Shown here in pieces: positions 1 to 5,697 of a stretch of 7,047 nucleotides of DNA. Within the stretch, counting starts at the first letter, position 1, and the number at the start of each line of letters is the position of its first letter. Source of the stretch: Thermocrinis sp. Its GTDB lineage: Bacteria > Aquificota > Aquificia > Aquificales > Aquificaceae. The position numbers and the translations under genes are program-made. The notes beneath the pieces were generated by a model that was given only the letters and a program-made list of their open reading frames with translations, was not told where the DNA came from and did not search any database. The DNA lies in contig WYEK01000031.1 of assembly GCA_009903855.1 (NCBI GenBank), forward strand, positions 1-7,047, in the 5' to 3' direction.

Positions 1-126
1 GAAACGGGTGCCAAAGTATACACCATAAACACATCCCTTTATCCCACCAAGAATGGGGATGATTACTTTTCCATAATGGAGAGAAACCTCTCCGCCTTTG
101 TGGAGGGACTGGATTGCAGGAGGTAA
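1..126 (+). CDS. C-terminal end of metal ABC transporter substrate-binding protein (ZnuA/TroA-like), partial
   Basis: The plus-strand frame is open from the first base and stops with TAA at 124-126, giving the last 41 residues of a protein whose start lies outside the window. The tail contains a short strand (AKVYTINTSLYP) followed by a helix (YFSIMERNLSAFVEGL). This matches the usual end of periplasmic zinc/manganese-binding lipoproteins of the ZnuA/TroA family, where a 'plg..y...m..N...l..gL' pattern closes the protein. The assignment rests on this ending and on the znuC and znuB genes that follow directly. In such systems the protein captures the metal outside the membrane and hands it to the permease. 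The metal-binding His/Asp/Glu residues are not in the window, so the metal cannot be judged. The ending Leu-Asp-Cys-Arg-Arg, with a cysteine near the C-terminus, is slightly unusual. Confidence 0.75.
   Translation, partial: ETGAKVYTINTSLYPTKNGDDYFSIMERNLSAFVEGLDCRR
102..107 (+). promoter_or_regulatory. Ribosome binding site deciding the TTG start of znuC
   Basis: GGAGGG lies inside the end of the znuA-like gene, six bases before TTG at 114. This is a strong Shine-Dalgarno at good spacing. A second purine run, CAGGAGGT at 117-124, lies too far (16 bases) from the next in-frame TTG at 141, so the start at 114 is preferred. Confidence 0.65.
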
Positions 127-785
127 TAAAGGTAGAATCCTTGACCTTTAGATACAGTCCTGAGGAGCCTCTTATAGAAAACTTGAGTTTTTCCGTCTAT
201 GAGGGAGAGTTTTTCTGCGTGGTAGGTCCCAACGGTGCAGGGAAGAGTACACTTTTAAAGCTTTTGCTGGGTTTTTTACGCCCGAAGGCAGGAAAGATAT
301 TCCTCTTTGGAAAGGAGCTAAGTCAGTTCAATGAGTGGGAAAAGATAGGCTATGTGCCACAGAGGTTCAGCGTGGAGAGGTTCTGGACGGGCACTGTGGA
401 GGAGCTTTTGAGAAAGGTGGCCAAAAAGGAAAAAGTGGGATGGATCATAGCCTTTTTGCACCTGGAAAACCTCCTAAAAAAGCAGTTTGTGAAGCTCTCC
501 GGTGGAGAACAGCAGAAGGTTCTCTTGGCTTTGGCGCTGACAAAAAACCCATCTTTGCTTATATTGGATGAACCCATGACAGGCTTGGATATACACGCCC
601 AGGAACATATAGAGCATGTGCTGAAGGAAATTTCCAAGGACAGGACGGTGGTGGTAGTCTCCCACGACCTTGGCTTTGTTATGAGAAACGCCAGCCGGAT
701 GCTGTGCCTTGGCATGCCCGAATGTAGTGTGGTCTATCCAAAGGATTTTGGACAGATCATAAGGGAACTCTATGGACTTCATTAA
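114..785 (+). CDS. znuC: Zinc/manganese ABC transporter ATP-binding protein
   Basis: This cytoplasmic ATPase subunit of a high-affinity metal importer (ABC-3 type) uses ATP hydrolysis to drive metal through the ZnuB-like permease. All motifs of an active ABC ATPase are visible: Walker A GPNGAGKST (residues 38-46), Q-loop Gln83 in YVPQ, signature LSGGEQ (128-133), Walker B LLILDEP with Asp152/Glu153, the D-loop TGLD (156-159), and the switch His184 in VVSHD. At 223 residues it is slightly shorter than Escherichia coli ZnuC (about 250), with little C-terminal extension. The TTG start overlaps the upstream gene by 13 bases and has a strong ribosome site at 102-107. Its end overlaps znuB by 14 bases, so translation of the three genes is probably coupled. 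Manganese or iron chelate import by a related system cannot be excluded from the ATPase alone. Confidence 0.9.
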   Translation: MQEVIKVESLTFRYSPEEPLIENLSFSVYEGEFFCVVGPNGAGKSTLLKLLLGFLRPKAGKIFLFGKELSQFNEWEKIGYVPQRFSVERFWTGTVEELLRKVAKKEKVGWIIAFLHLENLLKKQFVKLSGGEQQKVLLALALTKNPSLLILDEPMTGLDIHAQEHIEHVLKEISKDRTVVVVSHDLGFVMRNASRMLCLGMPECSVVYPKDFGQIIRELYGLH

Positions 786-1587
786 CACCCTTGGCTTTGT
801 TTATGAAGGTGTCTTGGCGGGGCTCTTGATAGCCCTCTCCTGCTCCATGGTGGGTGTCTATCTGCTGATGAGAAGGCTCTCCATGCTCGGTGCGGGCATT
901 TCCCACTCCGCCTTTGGTGGTATCGCCATAGCCTTTTTGCTGGGACTTGAGCCCACCTTATTTACACTCTTTTATGTAGCCCTCATCTCCGTGCTACTTC
1001 AGTTTTTGATGGACAGCAAGAGGCTTCCCTCAGACACTATTCTGTCTTTGTTCTTTTCCTTAGGTACAGCCTTGGCGGTGATAGTGTCTGCCATGAAGGA
1101 AAACCTGAGTGCCAATATATATTCTTACCTTTTTGGTAGCCTTTTGGCGGTCTCAAAGGAAGAGCTCTACGTAAGCCTTTTTGTCTTTTTGATAACAGCC
1201 CTTGCCTTTTGGCTAAAATACGACCAGCTCTTTTTGGTCCTCTTCAACGAGGAGATCGCCAAGCTAAAGGGTATAAACACTACCCTTATAAACTACCTCT
1301 TTGTGCTTTTGGCGGGTATGAACATAGTCCTTTCTATAAAAGTTGCGGGTCTGTTGCTATCTGCATCCTTTGTAGCTTTGCCCTCTATGACTGCCCTGTT
1401 GGTAGCTGGCTCCTTTTTTCAAACCTTTTTGCTTTCCGCTATCCTCAGCCTGCTCTCCGTTTTCCTTGGGGTAGTTGTTTCCCTAACCTTTAACATTCCC
1501 CCCGGCGGAGCCATAGTTATGCTAATGGTTCTTTTCTTTATCCTTTGCTTTTTGCTGTATGCCTACAAGGCACGCAAAAGGTTTTAG
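772..1587 (+). CDS. znuB: Zinc/manganese ABC transporter permease (ABC-3 family)
   Basis: This inner-membrane permease of the metal importer, 271 residues long, matches the family length of about 260-280. Roughly eight or nine hydrophobic segments are visible, near residues 12-33, 45-60, 62-80, 88-107, 130-148, 171-187, 190-212, 216-240 and 247-265. Family hallmarks are the first-loop pattern GVYLLMRRLSMLGAGISHSA (residues 28-47), NIYSYLFGSLLAVSKEEL (115-132), the VAGLLLSASFVALPSMTA stretch (191-208) and IPPGGAIV near 242-249. ATG at 772 has AAGGGA five bases upstream and lies inside the end of znuC, as expected for a stoichiometric complex. The C-terminus is basic (KARKRF), consistent with a cytoplasmic end. 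The last 66 bases are shared with folK on the other strand. The exact metal is not determined by the sequence; zinc or manganese is most likely. Confidence 0.9.
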   Translation: MDFINTLGFVYEGVLAGLLIALSCSMVGVYLLMRRLSMLGAGISHSAFGGIAIAFLLGLEPTLFTLFYVALISVLLQFLMDSKRLPSDTILSLFFSLGTALAVIVSAMKENLSANIYSYLFGSLLAVSKEELYVSLFVFLITALAFWLKYDQLFLVLFNEEIAKLKGINTTLINYLFVLLAGMNIVLSIKVAGLLLSASFVALPSMTALLVAGSFFQTFLLSAILSLLSVFLGVVVSLTFNIPPGGAIVMLMVLFFILCFLLYAYKARKRF

Positions 1588-2043
1588 GGATACATCCAAA
1601 AACTTTAAATATTCCGAGAGGGGTCTCTTGTAAAGAGGATGCTCAAGCTGGGGCTCCAGTTCCAACAGGGGTACCAAGACAAAATCCCTTTTAGTAAGGT
1701 AAGGGTGGGGAACTACCAAAAAGCTGAGCATAAGGATGTAGTTCTCGTAAAGGAGTATGTCTATGTCTATCTCCCTTGGTCCCCACCTTTCCCTCTCTTT
1801 CCTGCCCACAAGTTTTTCTATTTCTTTTAACCTTCTCAGAAGTTCAACGGGCTCCAACTCTGTTTTGAACTTGACCACACAGTTTAAAAAGTCCTCCTGA
1901 TTTACCACTCCCCAAGCTTTACTCTCATAGATGGTGGAGACGCGGAGCACCTCTCCCAAATTCTTTAAAAGCTCAAGTGCCTTCAGCATATAACTTAGCC
2001 GATCGCCCACATTACTACCCATTCCCAAATAACAAACTGCCAC
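1522..2043 (-). CDS. folK: 6-hydroxymethyl-7,8-dihydropterin pyrophosphokinase (HPPK)
   Basis: This cytosolic enzyme transfers pyrophosphate from ATP to 6-hydroxymethyl-7,8-dihydropterin, the step before dihydropteroate synthase in folate synthesis. The N-terminal strand and turn YLGMGSNVGDR (residues 5-15) and the signature RWGPREIDIDILLY (86-99) are typical, with Asp93 and Asp95 in the positions of the two magnesium ligands. The PHPYLTKRDFVLVPLLEL stretch near residue 112 is also conserved in the family. The protein has 173 residues against about 160 usually; the extra is a Lys-rich tail encoded antisense to znuB. The start is GTG at 2043, the only in-frame start before an upstream stop (TAA at 2058-2056); the internal ATG (residue 8) would remove the first strand. 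No Shine-Dalgarno is visible, and an AT-rich TATATT box lies six bases upstream, so the mRNA may be leaderless. Confidence 0.93.
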   Translation of the reverse strand: MAVCYLGMGSNVGDRLSYMLKALELLKNLGEVLRVSTIYESKAWGVVNQEDFLNCVVKFKTELEPVELLRRLKEIEKLVGRKERERWGPREIDIDILLYENYILMLSFLVVPHPYLTKRDFVLVPLLELEPQLEHPLYKRPLSEYLKFLDVSLKPFACLVGIQQKAKDKEKNH

Positions 2044-2049
2044 GGTAGG

Positions 2050-2057
2050 AATATATT
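2050..2057. promoter_or_regulatory. Palindromic AATATATT, candidate shared -10 box of a divergent promoter
   Basis: Only 16 bases separate the folK GTG (2043) from the TTG at 2060. Between them is the perfect palindrome AATATATT. On the plus strand TATATT (2052-2057) lies eight bases before ATG 2066, with a weak -35-like ATAACA at 2029-2034 (17-base spacer). On the minus strand TATATT (2055-2050) ends six bases before the folK GTG, but no convincing -35 is visible. Promoter function is inferred. Confidence 0.4.
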
Positions 2058-2065
2058 AATTGTTT

Positions 2066-2302
2066 ATGGTGAGGTGGATCCTTTACCTTTTGGTGGGCTT
2101 TTTGATCATAGACCACCTGTGGGTCCATTATGGGGGACCCTTTATAGAGAGATTGAGGGGCGGATACACAGAAGAGTTAAAGAAACATCCAGAGTGGCAA
2201 AAGGTGGAGCTTGAACAGGCTTACAAGCAGAGCATATTAGATAAGCTTTGGGAGAAGATCAAGCAATTAACCAAAAAGGAAAAGGAGGAGAAAAATGAGT
2301 GA
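2066..2302 (+). CDS. Small single-helix membrane protein of unknown function
   Basis: I do not recognise the family. From ATG 2066 the product has 78 residues: a short start (MVR), one hydrophobic segment (about residues 4-18, WILYLLVGFLIIDHL), then a charged region rich in Lys and Glu with a helical, possibly coiled-coil, ending (ILDKLWEKIKQLTKKEKEEKNE). This is the shape of a small membrane-anchored protein with a soluble tail of about 55 residues; orientation is uncertain. TTG 2060 would add two residues and has a GGTAGGA ribosome-site-like stretch nine bases upstream, so it is a real alternative. ATG 2066 has no good ribosome site but fits a leaderless start. The reading frame overlaps the ribBA start by eight bases, so the two are probably cotranscribed and translationally coupled. 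Codon use resembles its neighbours, supporting a true gene. Confidence 0.7.
   Translation: MVRWILYLLVGFLIIDHLWVHYGGPFIERLRGGYTEELKKHPEWQKVELEQAYKQSILDKLWEKIKQLTKKEKEEKNE
2283..2288 (+). promoter_or_regulatory. Strong ribosome binding site of ribBA
   Basis: AGGAGG, within a longer purine run AAAGGAGGAGAAAA, lies six bases before ATG 2295. It is inside the Lys/Glu-rich end of the small membrane protein gene and is the best Shine-Dalgarno match in the window. Confidence 0.75.
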
Positions 2303-3506
2303 TAGCATCTTCAGTTCTATAGAAGATGCATTAGAGGATATAAGGGAAGGCAAGATGGTCATAGTGGTGGATGATCCGGACAGGGAGAACGAGGGGGACC
2401 TGGTGATGGCGGCGGAGAAGGTAACCCCAGAGGCTATAAACTTTATGGCAAAGTATGGAAGGGGTCTTATATGCATTACCTTGACACCGGAGAGATGCGA
2501 GGAGTTGGACCTTCACCCAATGACAACAAAAAACACAGACCCAAAGGGTACTTACTTCTGCGTCTCCATAGATGCCCACCCCAAGTATGGCACCACCACG
2601 GGTATATCCGCCTTTGACAGGGCTATTACCATAAAGCTTGCGGTTAGTCCAGATGCCAAACCCTCGGACTTTATAAGACCGGGACATGTGTTCCCACTGA
2701 AGGCTAAACCCGGCGGTGTTTTGGAAAGGGCTGGGCATACAGAAGCGTCGGTAGATCTGGCAAGGCTTGCGGGGCTATATCCGGCGGGTGTGATATGTGA
2801 AATCATGAATGAAGATGGCACTATGGCAAGACTGCCCGACCTGATAGAGTTTGCTAAGCGGTTCAACCTAAAGATCATCACCATAGCGGACCTAATACGC
2901 TACAGGCTGAAAAAGGAAAGGCTCGTGGTCCGGGAAGCAACCGCTAACCTGCCCACTAAGTATGGCTTTTTCAAAATTCACGCATACAGGCACATAATCA
3001 CAGGAGAAGAGCAAGTTGCATTGACTATGGGCGAGTGGAAGGAGGATGAGCCGGTACTGGTTAGGGTTCATTCGGAGTGCTTGACGGGGGATGTGTTCAA
3101 GTCCCTTCGTTGCGATTGTAGGGATCAGCTTGAGGCGGCGCTTATGCAGATTGCGGAGGAAGGCAAGGGTGTTTTGGTCTATATAATGGGACATGAAGGA
3201 AGGGGCATAGGCATAGTCAATAAGATAAAGGCTTACGCCTTGCAGGATAAGGGCTACGACACGGTGGAAGCCAACGAAAAGCTCGGTTACTCTGCGGACC
3301 TAAGGGACTATGGCGTGGGCGTGCAAATACTTTTGGACCTGGGCGTCCGGAAGATGAGACTACTAACCAACAATCCAAGGAAGATCGTAGCCTTGGAAGG
3401 TTATGGCTTGGAGGTAGTAGAAAGGGTTCCCCTCAAGGTGTCCCCCTGCGAGTACAACGAAAGGTATTTGCAAGCAAAGAAAAATAAGCTGGGACATATG
3501 CTTTAA
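2295..3506 (+). CDS. ribBA: Bifunctional 3,4-dihydroxy-2-butanone 4-phosphate synthase / GTP cyclohydrolase II
   Basis: This cytosolic enzyme supplies both precursors of riboflavin. The N-terminal domain (about residues 1-203) makes 3,4-dihydroxy-2-butanone 4-phosphate from ribulose 5-phosphate. It shows DDPDRENEGD (26-35) with acidic metal-site residues, TTTGISAFDRAITI (100-113), GHVFPL (130-135), and His148 and Glu169, spaced 21 residues apart as in E. coli RibB. The C-terminal domain (about 208-403) opens GTP to the diaminopyrimidine. It shows the zinc ligands Cys262, Cys273 and Cys275, EGRGIG (301-306), then the ALQDKGYDTVEAN and ADLRDYGVGVQIL stretches and TNNPRK. Both active sites look intact, and 403 residues is normal for the fusion. 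The start overlaps the upstream small gene by eight bases, and obg follows after two bases. No FMN riboswitch is seen, since the upstream region is coding. Confidence 0.97.
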   Translation: MSDSIFSSIEDALEDIREGKMVIVVDDPDRENEGDLVMAAEKVTPEAINFMAKYGRGLICITLTPERCEELDLHPMTTKNTDPKGTYFCVSIDAHPKYGTTTGISAFDRAITIKLAVSPDAKPSDFIRPGHVFPLKAKPGGVLERAGHTEASVDLARLAGLYPAGVICEIMNEDGTMARLPDLIEFAKRFNLKIITIADLIRYRLKKERLVVREATANLPTKYGFFKIHAYRHIITGEEQVALTMGEWKEDEPVLVRVHSECLTGDVFKSLRCDCRDQLEAALMQIAEEGKGVLVYIMGHEGRGIGIVNKIKAYALQDKGYDTVEANEKLGYSADLRDYGVGVQILLDLGVRKMRLLTNNPRKIVALEGYGLEVVERVPLKVSPCEYNERYLQAKKNKLGHML

Positions 3507-3508
3507 GC

Positions 3509-4510
3509 ATGTTTGTAGACGTAGCCAAGATATATGTAAAGGCGGGCGATGGGGGAGATGGCGCAGTTGCCTTTCTGAGGGAAAAGTACAGACCTTTTGG
3601 TGGTCCTGCGGGTGGAGACGGTGGAAAGGGTGGAGATGTTATACTGGTTGCCACCTCCAGAAAGCACACCCTTTTGGACTTTGAATACAGAACCAAGTTT
3701 AGGGCACAGAATGGACAGCACGGGAAGGGTAAAAATCAGGCGGGCAAAGACGGAGAGGACCTCACCATAGAGGTACCTGTGGGAACAGTGGTAAAGGATG
3801 CCCTCACCGGCGAGATACTCTGCGACCTGGTGGAGGAGGGTCAATCCTGCGTGGTAGCCAGGGGTGGAAGGGGTGGAAGAGGAAACGCCCGCTTTGCAAG
3901 CCCAACAAACCAAGCTCCCAGGTATGCAGAAAAAGGACAAAAGGGAGAAGAGAGGTGGCTAGTATTGGAGCTAAAGCTCATTGCGGATGTGGGAATTATT
4001 GGACTCCCCAATGCGGGCAAATCAACCCTAATATCCAAGCTAACAAAGGCCAGACCAAAGATCGCCGACTATCCCTTTACTACTCTGTCACCCGTCCTGG
4101 GTGTTTTGGAGTTGGACGAAGAACACAGATTGGTGCTTGCAGACATTCCGGGGCTAATAGAAGGTGCCAGCAAGGGTAAAGGTTTGGGTCTTGAGTTTCT
4201 CAGACACATAGAACGCACAAAGCTTTTGCTACACCTTTTGGATGTATCCGACGGAAGGGAAAAGGACCCAATAGAAGCCTTCAATATTGTAAATGCAGAG
4301 CTTGGGGAGTATAGCCCACAGCTGTTGGAAAAACAGCAGATAGTTGTTGCCAACAAGATAGATGCCCTCTCAGACAGGGAGTATCTAAAGGAGTTGGAAA
4401 AATACTTTACAGAGAAAGGCTATCAGTTTTTGGCAATATCCGCCCTAACGGGCGAGGGCTTGGATCAGCTAAAGAAAACCCTCTTTGTTAAGATGTTTGC
4501 GAAAGTTTAA
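3509..4510 (+). CDS. obg: Obg-family GTPase (ObgE/CgtA), ribosome-associated
   Basis: This P-loop GTPase binds the large ribosomal subunit and acts in its assembly and in stress control; it is nearly universal in bacteria. Residues 1-157 form the Gly-rich Obg fold, with AGDGGDGAVAFLREK (12-26), GGPAGGDGGKGGDV (31-44) and ARGGRGGRGNARF (117-129). The GTPase domain follows: G1 GLPNAGKST (165-173), switch I Thr191/192 in YPFTTLSPVLG, G3 DIPG (212-215), G4 NKID (282-285) and G5 SALTGEG (311-317). The protein ends soon after, at 333 residues, so it lacks the extra C-terminal OCT domain of Bacillus Obg (about 430 residues). It begins two bases after the ribBA stop with no clear ribosome site, so termination-reinitiation from ribBA is likely. 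Its last 23 bases overlap nth on the opposite strand. Confidence 0.96.
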   Translation: MFVDVAKIYVKAGDGGDGAVAFLREKYRPFGGPAGGDGGKGGDVILVATSRKHTLLDFEYRTKFRAQNGQHGKGKNQAGKDGEDLTIEVPVGTVVKDALTGEILCDLVEEGQSCVVARGGRGGRGNARFASPTNQAPRYAEKGQKGEERWLVLELKLIADVGIIGLPNAGKSTLISKLTKARPKIADYPFTTLSPVLGVLELDEEHRLVLADIPGLIEGASKGKGLGLEFLRHIERTKLLLHLLDVSDGREKDPIEAFNIVNAELGEYSPQLLEKQQIVVANKIDALSDREYLKELEKYFTEKGYQFLAISALTGEGLDQLKKTLFVKMFAKV

Positions 4511-5144
4511 AAAAGTTACAAAAATCCCTTATGGGGCATACATCACACCTTGGTTTTTGAGGTTTGCATATAGTTTGCCCAAAGGCTACCAGTAGTCTAT
4601 TAAAATCCATCCAATACTCTTGGGGCAGTATTTGTGTTAATGCCTTTTCCGTCTCCTCTGGAGTTTTCGTGCTAACCAGCTTCCATCGGTTGCATATGCG
4701 ATGCACATGGGTATCTACACCTATGGCGGGCTTTCCGAAGGCTTCCACCAGAACGATGTTTGCCACCTTTCTACCCACACCCTTTAACTTCAGCAGTCCC
4801 TCAAGGTCCGAAGGAACCTCTCCGCCGAACTCCTCCTTTATTTGTCTTGCCAACTCTTTAAGGTACCTTGCCTTGTTTTTGTAAAAACCCACTGGGTATA
4901 AGAGCCTTTCAAGTTCCTTCAGGTCCATGGCAAGCAGGTCTTCCCAGTTTTTTACCCTTTCAAAGAGCCTCTGGCAGACCTCTGCGGTGGTCTCATCCTT
5001 AGTGCGGGTGGATAAGAGAGTGCAAACCAGAGCCCTAAAGGGATCTCCCTTTTTATGGGCTTTGAGCTTTTCTATGGGAGCCTTTAGCTTTGGATACTCC
5101 TCTCTGAGTATTTCTATAACCTTTTTTAGCTCTTCTATTTTCAT
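4488..5144 (-). CDS. nth: Endonuclease III, iron-sulfur DNA glycosylase/AP lyase
   Basis: This base-excision repair enzyme removes oxidised pyrimidines and cuts the abasic strand. The helix-hairpin-helix LKGVGRKVANIVL (120-132) carries catalytic Lys126, and VDTHVHR (143-149) carries catalytic Asp144. Their 18-residue spacing equals that of E. coli Lys120/Asp138. The [4Fe-4S] cluster ligands Cys193, Cys200, Cys203 and Cys209 follow the expected C-X6-C-X2-C-X5-C pattern. At 218 residues it is close to the family length of about 211. The helix motif reads LSTRTKD (44-50) where E. coli has LSAQATD, so the DNA-inserting Gln41 position is Arg47 here, as in a subgroup of thermophile and archaeal relatives. 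The ATG at 5144 lacks a Shine-Dalgarno and lies 23 bases from the divergent tusA-like gene. The 3' end overlaps obg. Confidence 0.95.
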   Translation of the reverse strand: MKIEELKKVIEILREEYPKLKAPIEKLKAHKKGDPFRALVCTLLSTRTKDETTAEVCQRLFERVKNWEDLLAMDLKELERLLYPVGFYKNKARYLKELARQIKEEFGGEVPSDLEGLLKLKGVGRKVANIVLVEAFGKPAIGVDTHVHRICNRWKLVSTKTPEETEKALTQILPQEYWMDFNRLLVAFGQTICKPQKPRCDVCPIRDFCNFFKLSQTS

Positions 5145-5154
5145 ACTCAGGGCA

Positions 5155-5160
5155 TATAAT
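5155..5160 (+). promoter_or_regulatory. Consensus -10 box for the tusA-dsrE-AKR operon, probable leaderless transcript
   Basis: A perfect TATAAT ends seven bases before ATG 5168. Transcription normally starts six to eight bases after the hexamer, so the mRNA would begin at or next to the ATG. No clear -35 sequence is seen at 16-18 bases upstream (TTCTAT at 5133-5138 is weak), and the 23-base gap also has to serve nth on the other strand (TATATG at 5158-5153). Confidence 0.5.
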
Positions 5161-5167
5161 TTTAACT

Positions 5168-5398
5168 ATGGCAGATAGGGAATTGGACATCAGGGGTGAG
5201 GTTTGCCCTTTTACCTTCGTAAAAAGCAAATTGGTATTGGAGCAGATGGAACTGGGTCAAGTGCTTAGGGTGATCTTGGACTATCCGCCCTCCGTGGAGA
5301 ATGTACCAAAAAGCATGAGAGAAGAAGGACAGGAAGTCCTTGCCATAAACCAGCTTGACAATAACACCTGGGAAATCCTCATAAGGAAGGTAAAATGA
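5168..5398 (+). CDS. TusA/SirA-family sulfur carrier protein
   Basis: This 76-residue cytosolic protein has the TusA fold pattern. It opens with LDIRGEVCPF (residues 6-15), which carries the single conserved cysteine Cys13, followed by the VKSKLVLEQMELGQVLRVILD helix and strand, and closes with EEGQEVLAINQLDNNTWEILI. In this family the cysteine accepts sulfur as a persulfide and hands it on for tRNA thiolation, molybdenum cofactor synthesis or dissimilatory sulfur oxidation. The usual CPxP motif reads CPFT here (Thr16 replaces the second proline), a variant seen in a sub-branch of the family. The gene starts an operon with a DsrE-like protein and an aldo/keto reductase, and its stop overlaps the next ATG (ATGA). 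It starts seven bases after TATAAT and has no ribosome site. The exact pathway is not shown by the sequence, so no gene symbol is given. Confidence 0.85.
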   Translation: MADRELDIRGEVCPFTFVKSKLVLEQMELGQVLRVILDYPPSVENVPKSMREEGQEVLAINQLDNNTWEILIRKVK

Positions 5399-5697
5399 AA
5401 ATTCTCCTTGTAGTAAGCAGTAATCCCTTCTCAAAGGACTACGCCACCATCTTTAACTTGGTGAAGGAGCTTGTAAAGAGGGGAGAGGTTATCATCTTTT
5501 TCACGGGTAACGGTGCATACTACACCATAAGACCAGAAACAGAAGAGCTCAAGAAATTGGGAGCTAGACTTTTGTACTGCGCCCACTCTGCCCACCAGAG
5601 GGGCATAAAGGAAACTCTTCCTTTCTTTGAGAGCAGTTCCACCTATAACCTTTCAAGGTTAATGCTTGAATGTCAAAAGGTGTTATCTTTTAACTAA
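5395..5697 (+). CDS. DsrE/DsrF-like small protein
   Basis: This 100-residue protein has the DsrE/F fold outline: strand MKILLVVSSNPF, a helix (YATIFNLVKELVKRG, residues 16-30), strand VIIFFTGNGAYYTI (32-45), then LKKLGARLLYCAHSAHQRGI (52-71) with Cys62 at the position where active DsrE-type proteins carry a sulfur-binding cysteine. A second cysteine, Cys93, lies near the C-terminus. In sulfur-oxidising bacteria, DsrE-family proteins exchange persulfide sulfur with TusA. Adjacency to a TusA-like gene therefore suggests a sulfur-relay pair, which is inference. The ATG overlaps the upstream stop as ATGA, with GGAAGG (5385-5390) four bases upstream. The stop TAA shares one base with the next ATG. 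Other members of the fold have no sulfur role, so the function is only probable. Confidence 0.75.
   Translation: MKILLVVSSNPFSKDYATIFNLVKELVKRGEVIIFFTGNGAYYTIRPETEELKKLGARLLYCAHSAHQRGIKETLPFFESSSTYNLSRLMLECQKVLSFN

Noticed and set aside
350..715. Minus-strand open frame of 121 codons opposite znuC
   Set aside because: It is antisense to an intact ABC ATPase, with Ser/Cys/Phe-rich composition typical of shadow frames and no ribosome site.
2060..2302. FMN riboswitch or other leader upstream of ribBA
   Set aside because: The sequence before ribBA is a coding frame with an overlapping start, and no conserved RFN-type stems are visible.
3503..3940. Minus-strand open frame of 145 codons opposite obg
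   Set aside because: It lies wholly within a certain obg gene, its predicted product has no recognisable domain, and it is rich in low-complexity residues reflecting the Gly-rich obg codons.
4436..4510. Truncated obg (missing C-terminal domain)
   Set aside because: The GTPase domain is complete through G5, and many bacterial Obg proteins naturally lack the OCT domain, so this is normal length variation.
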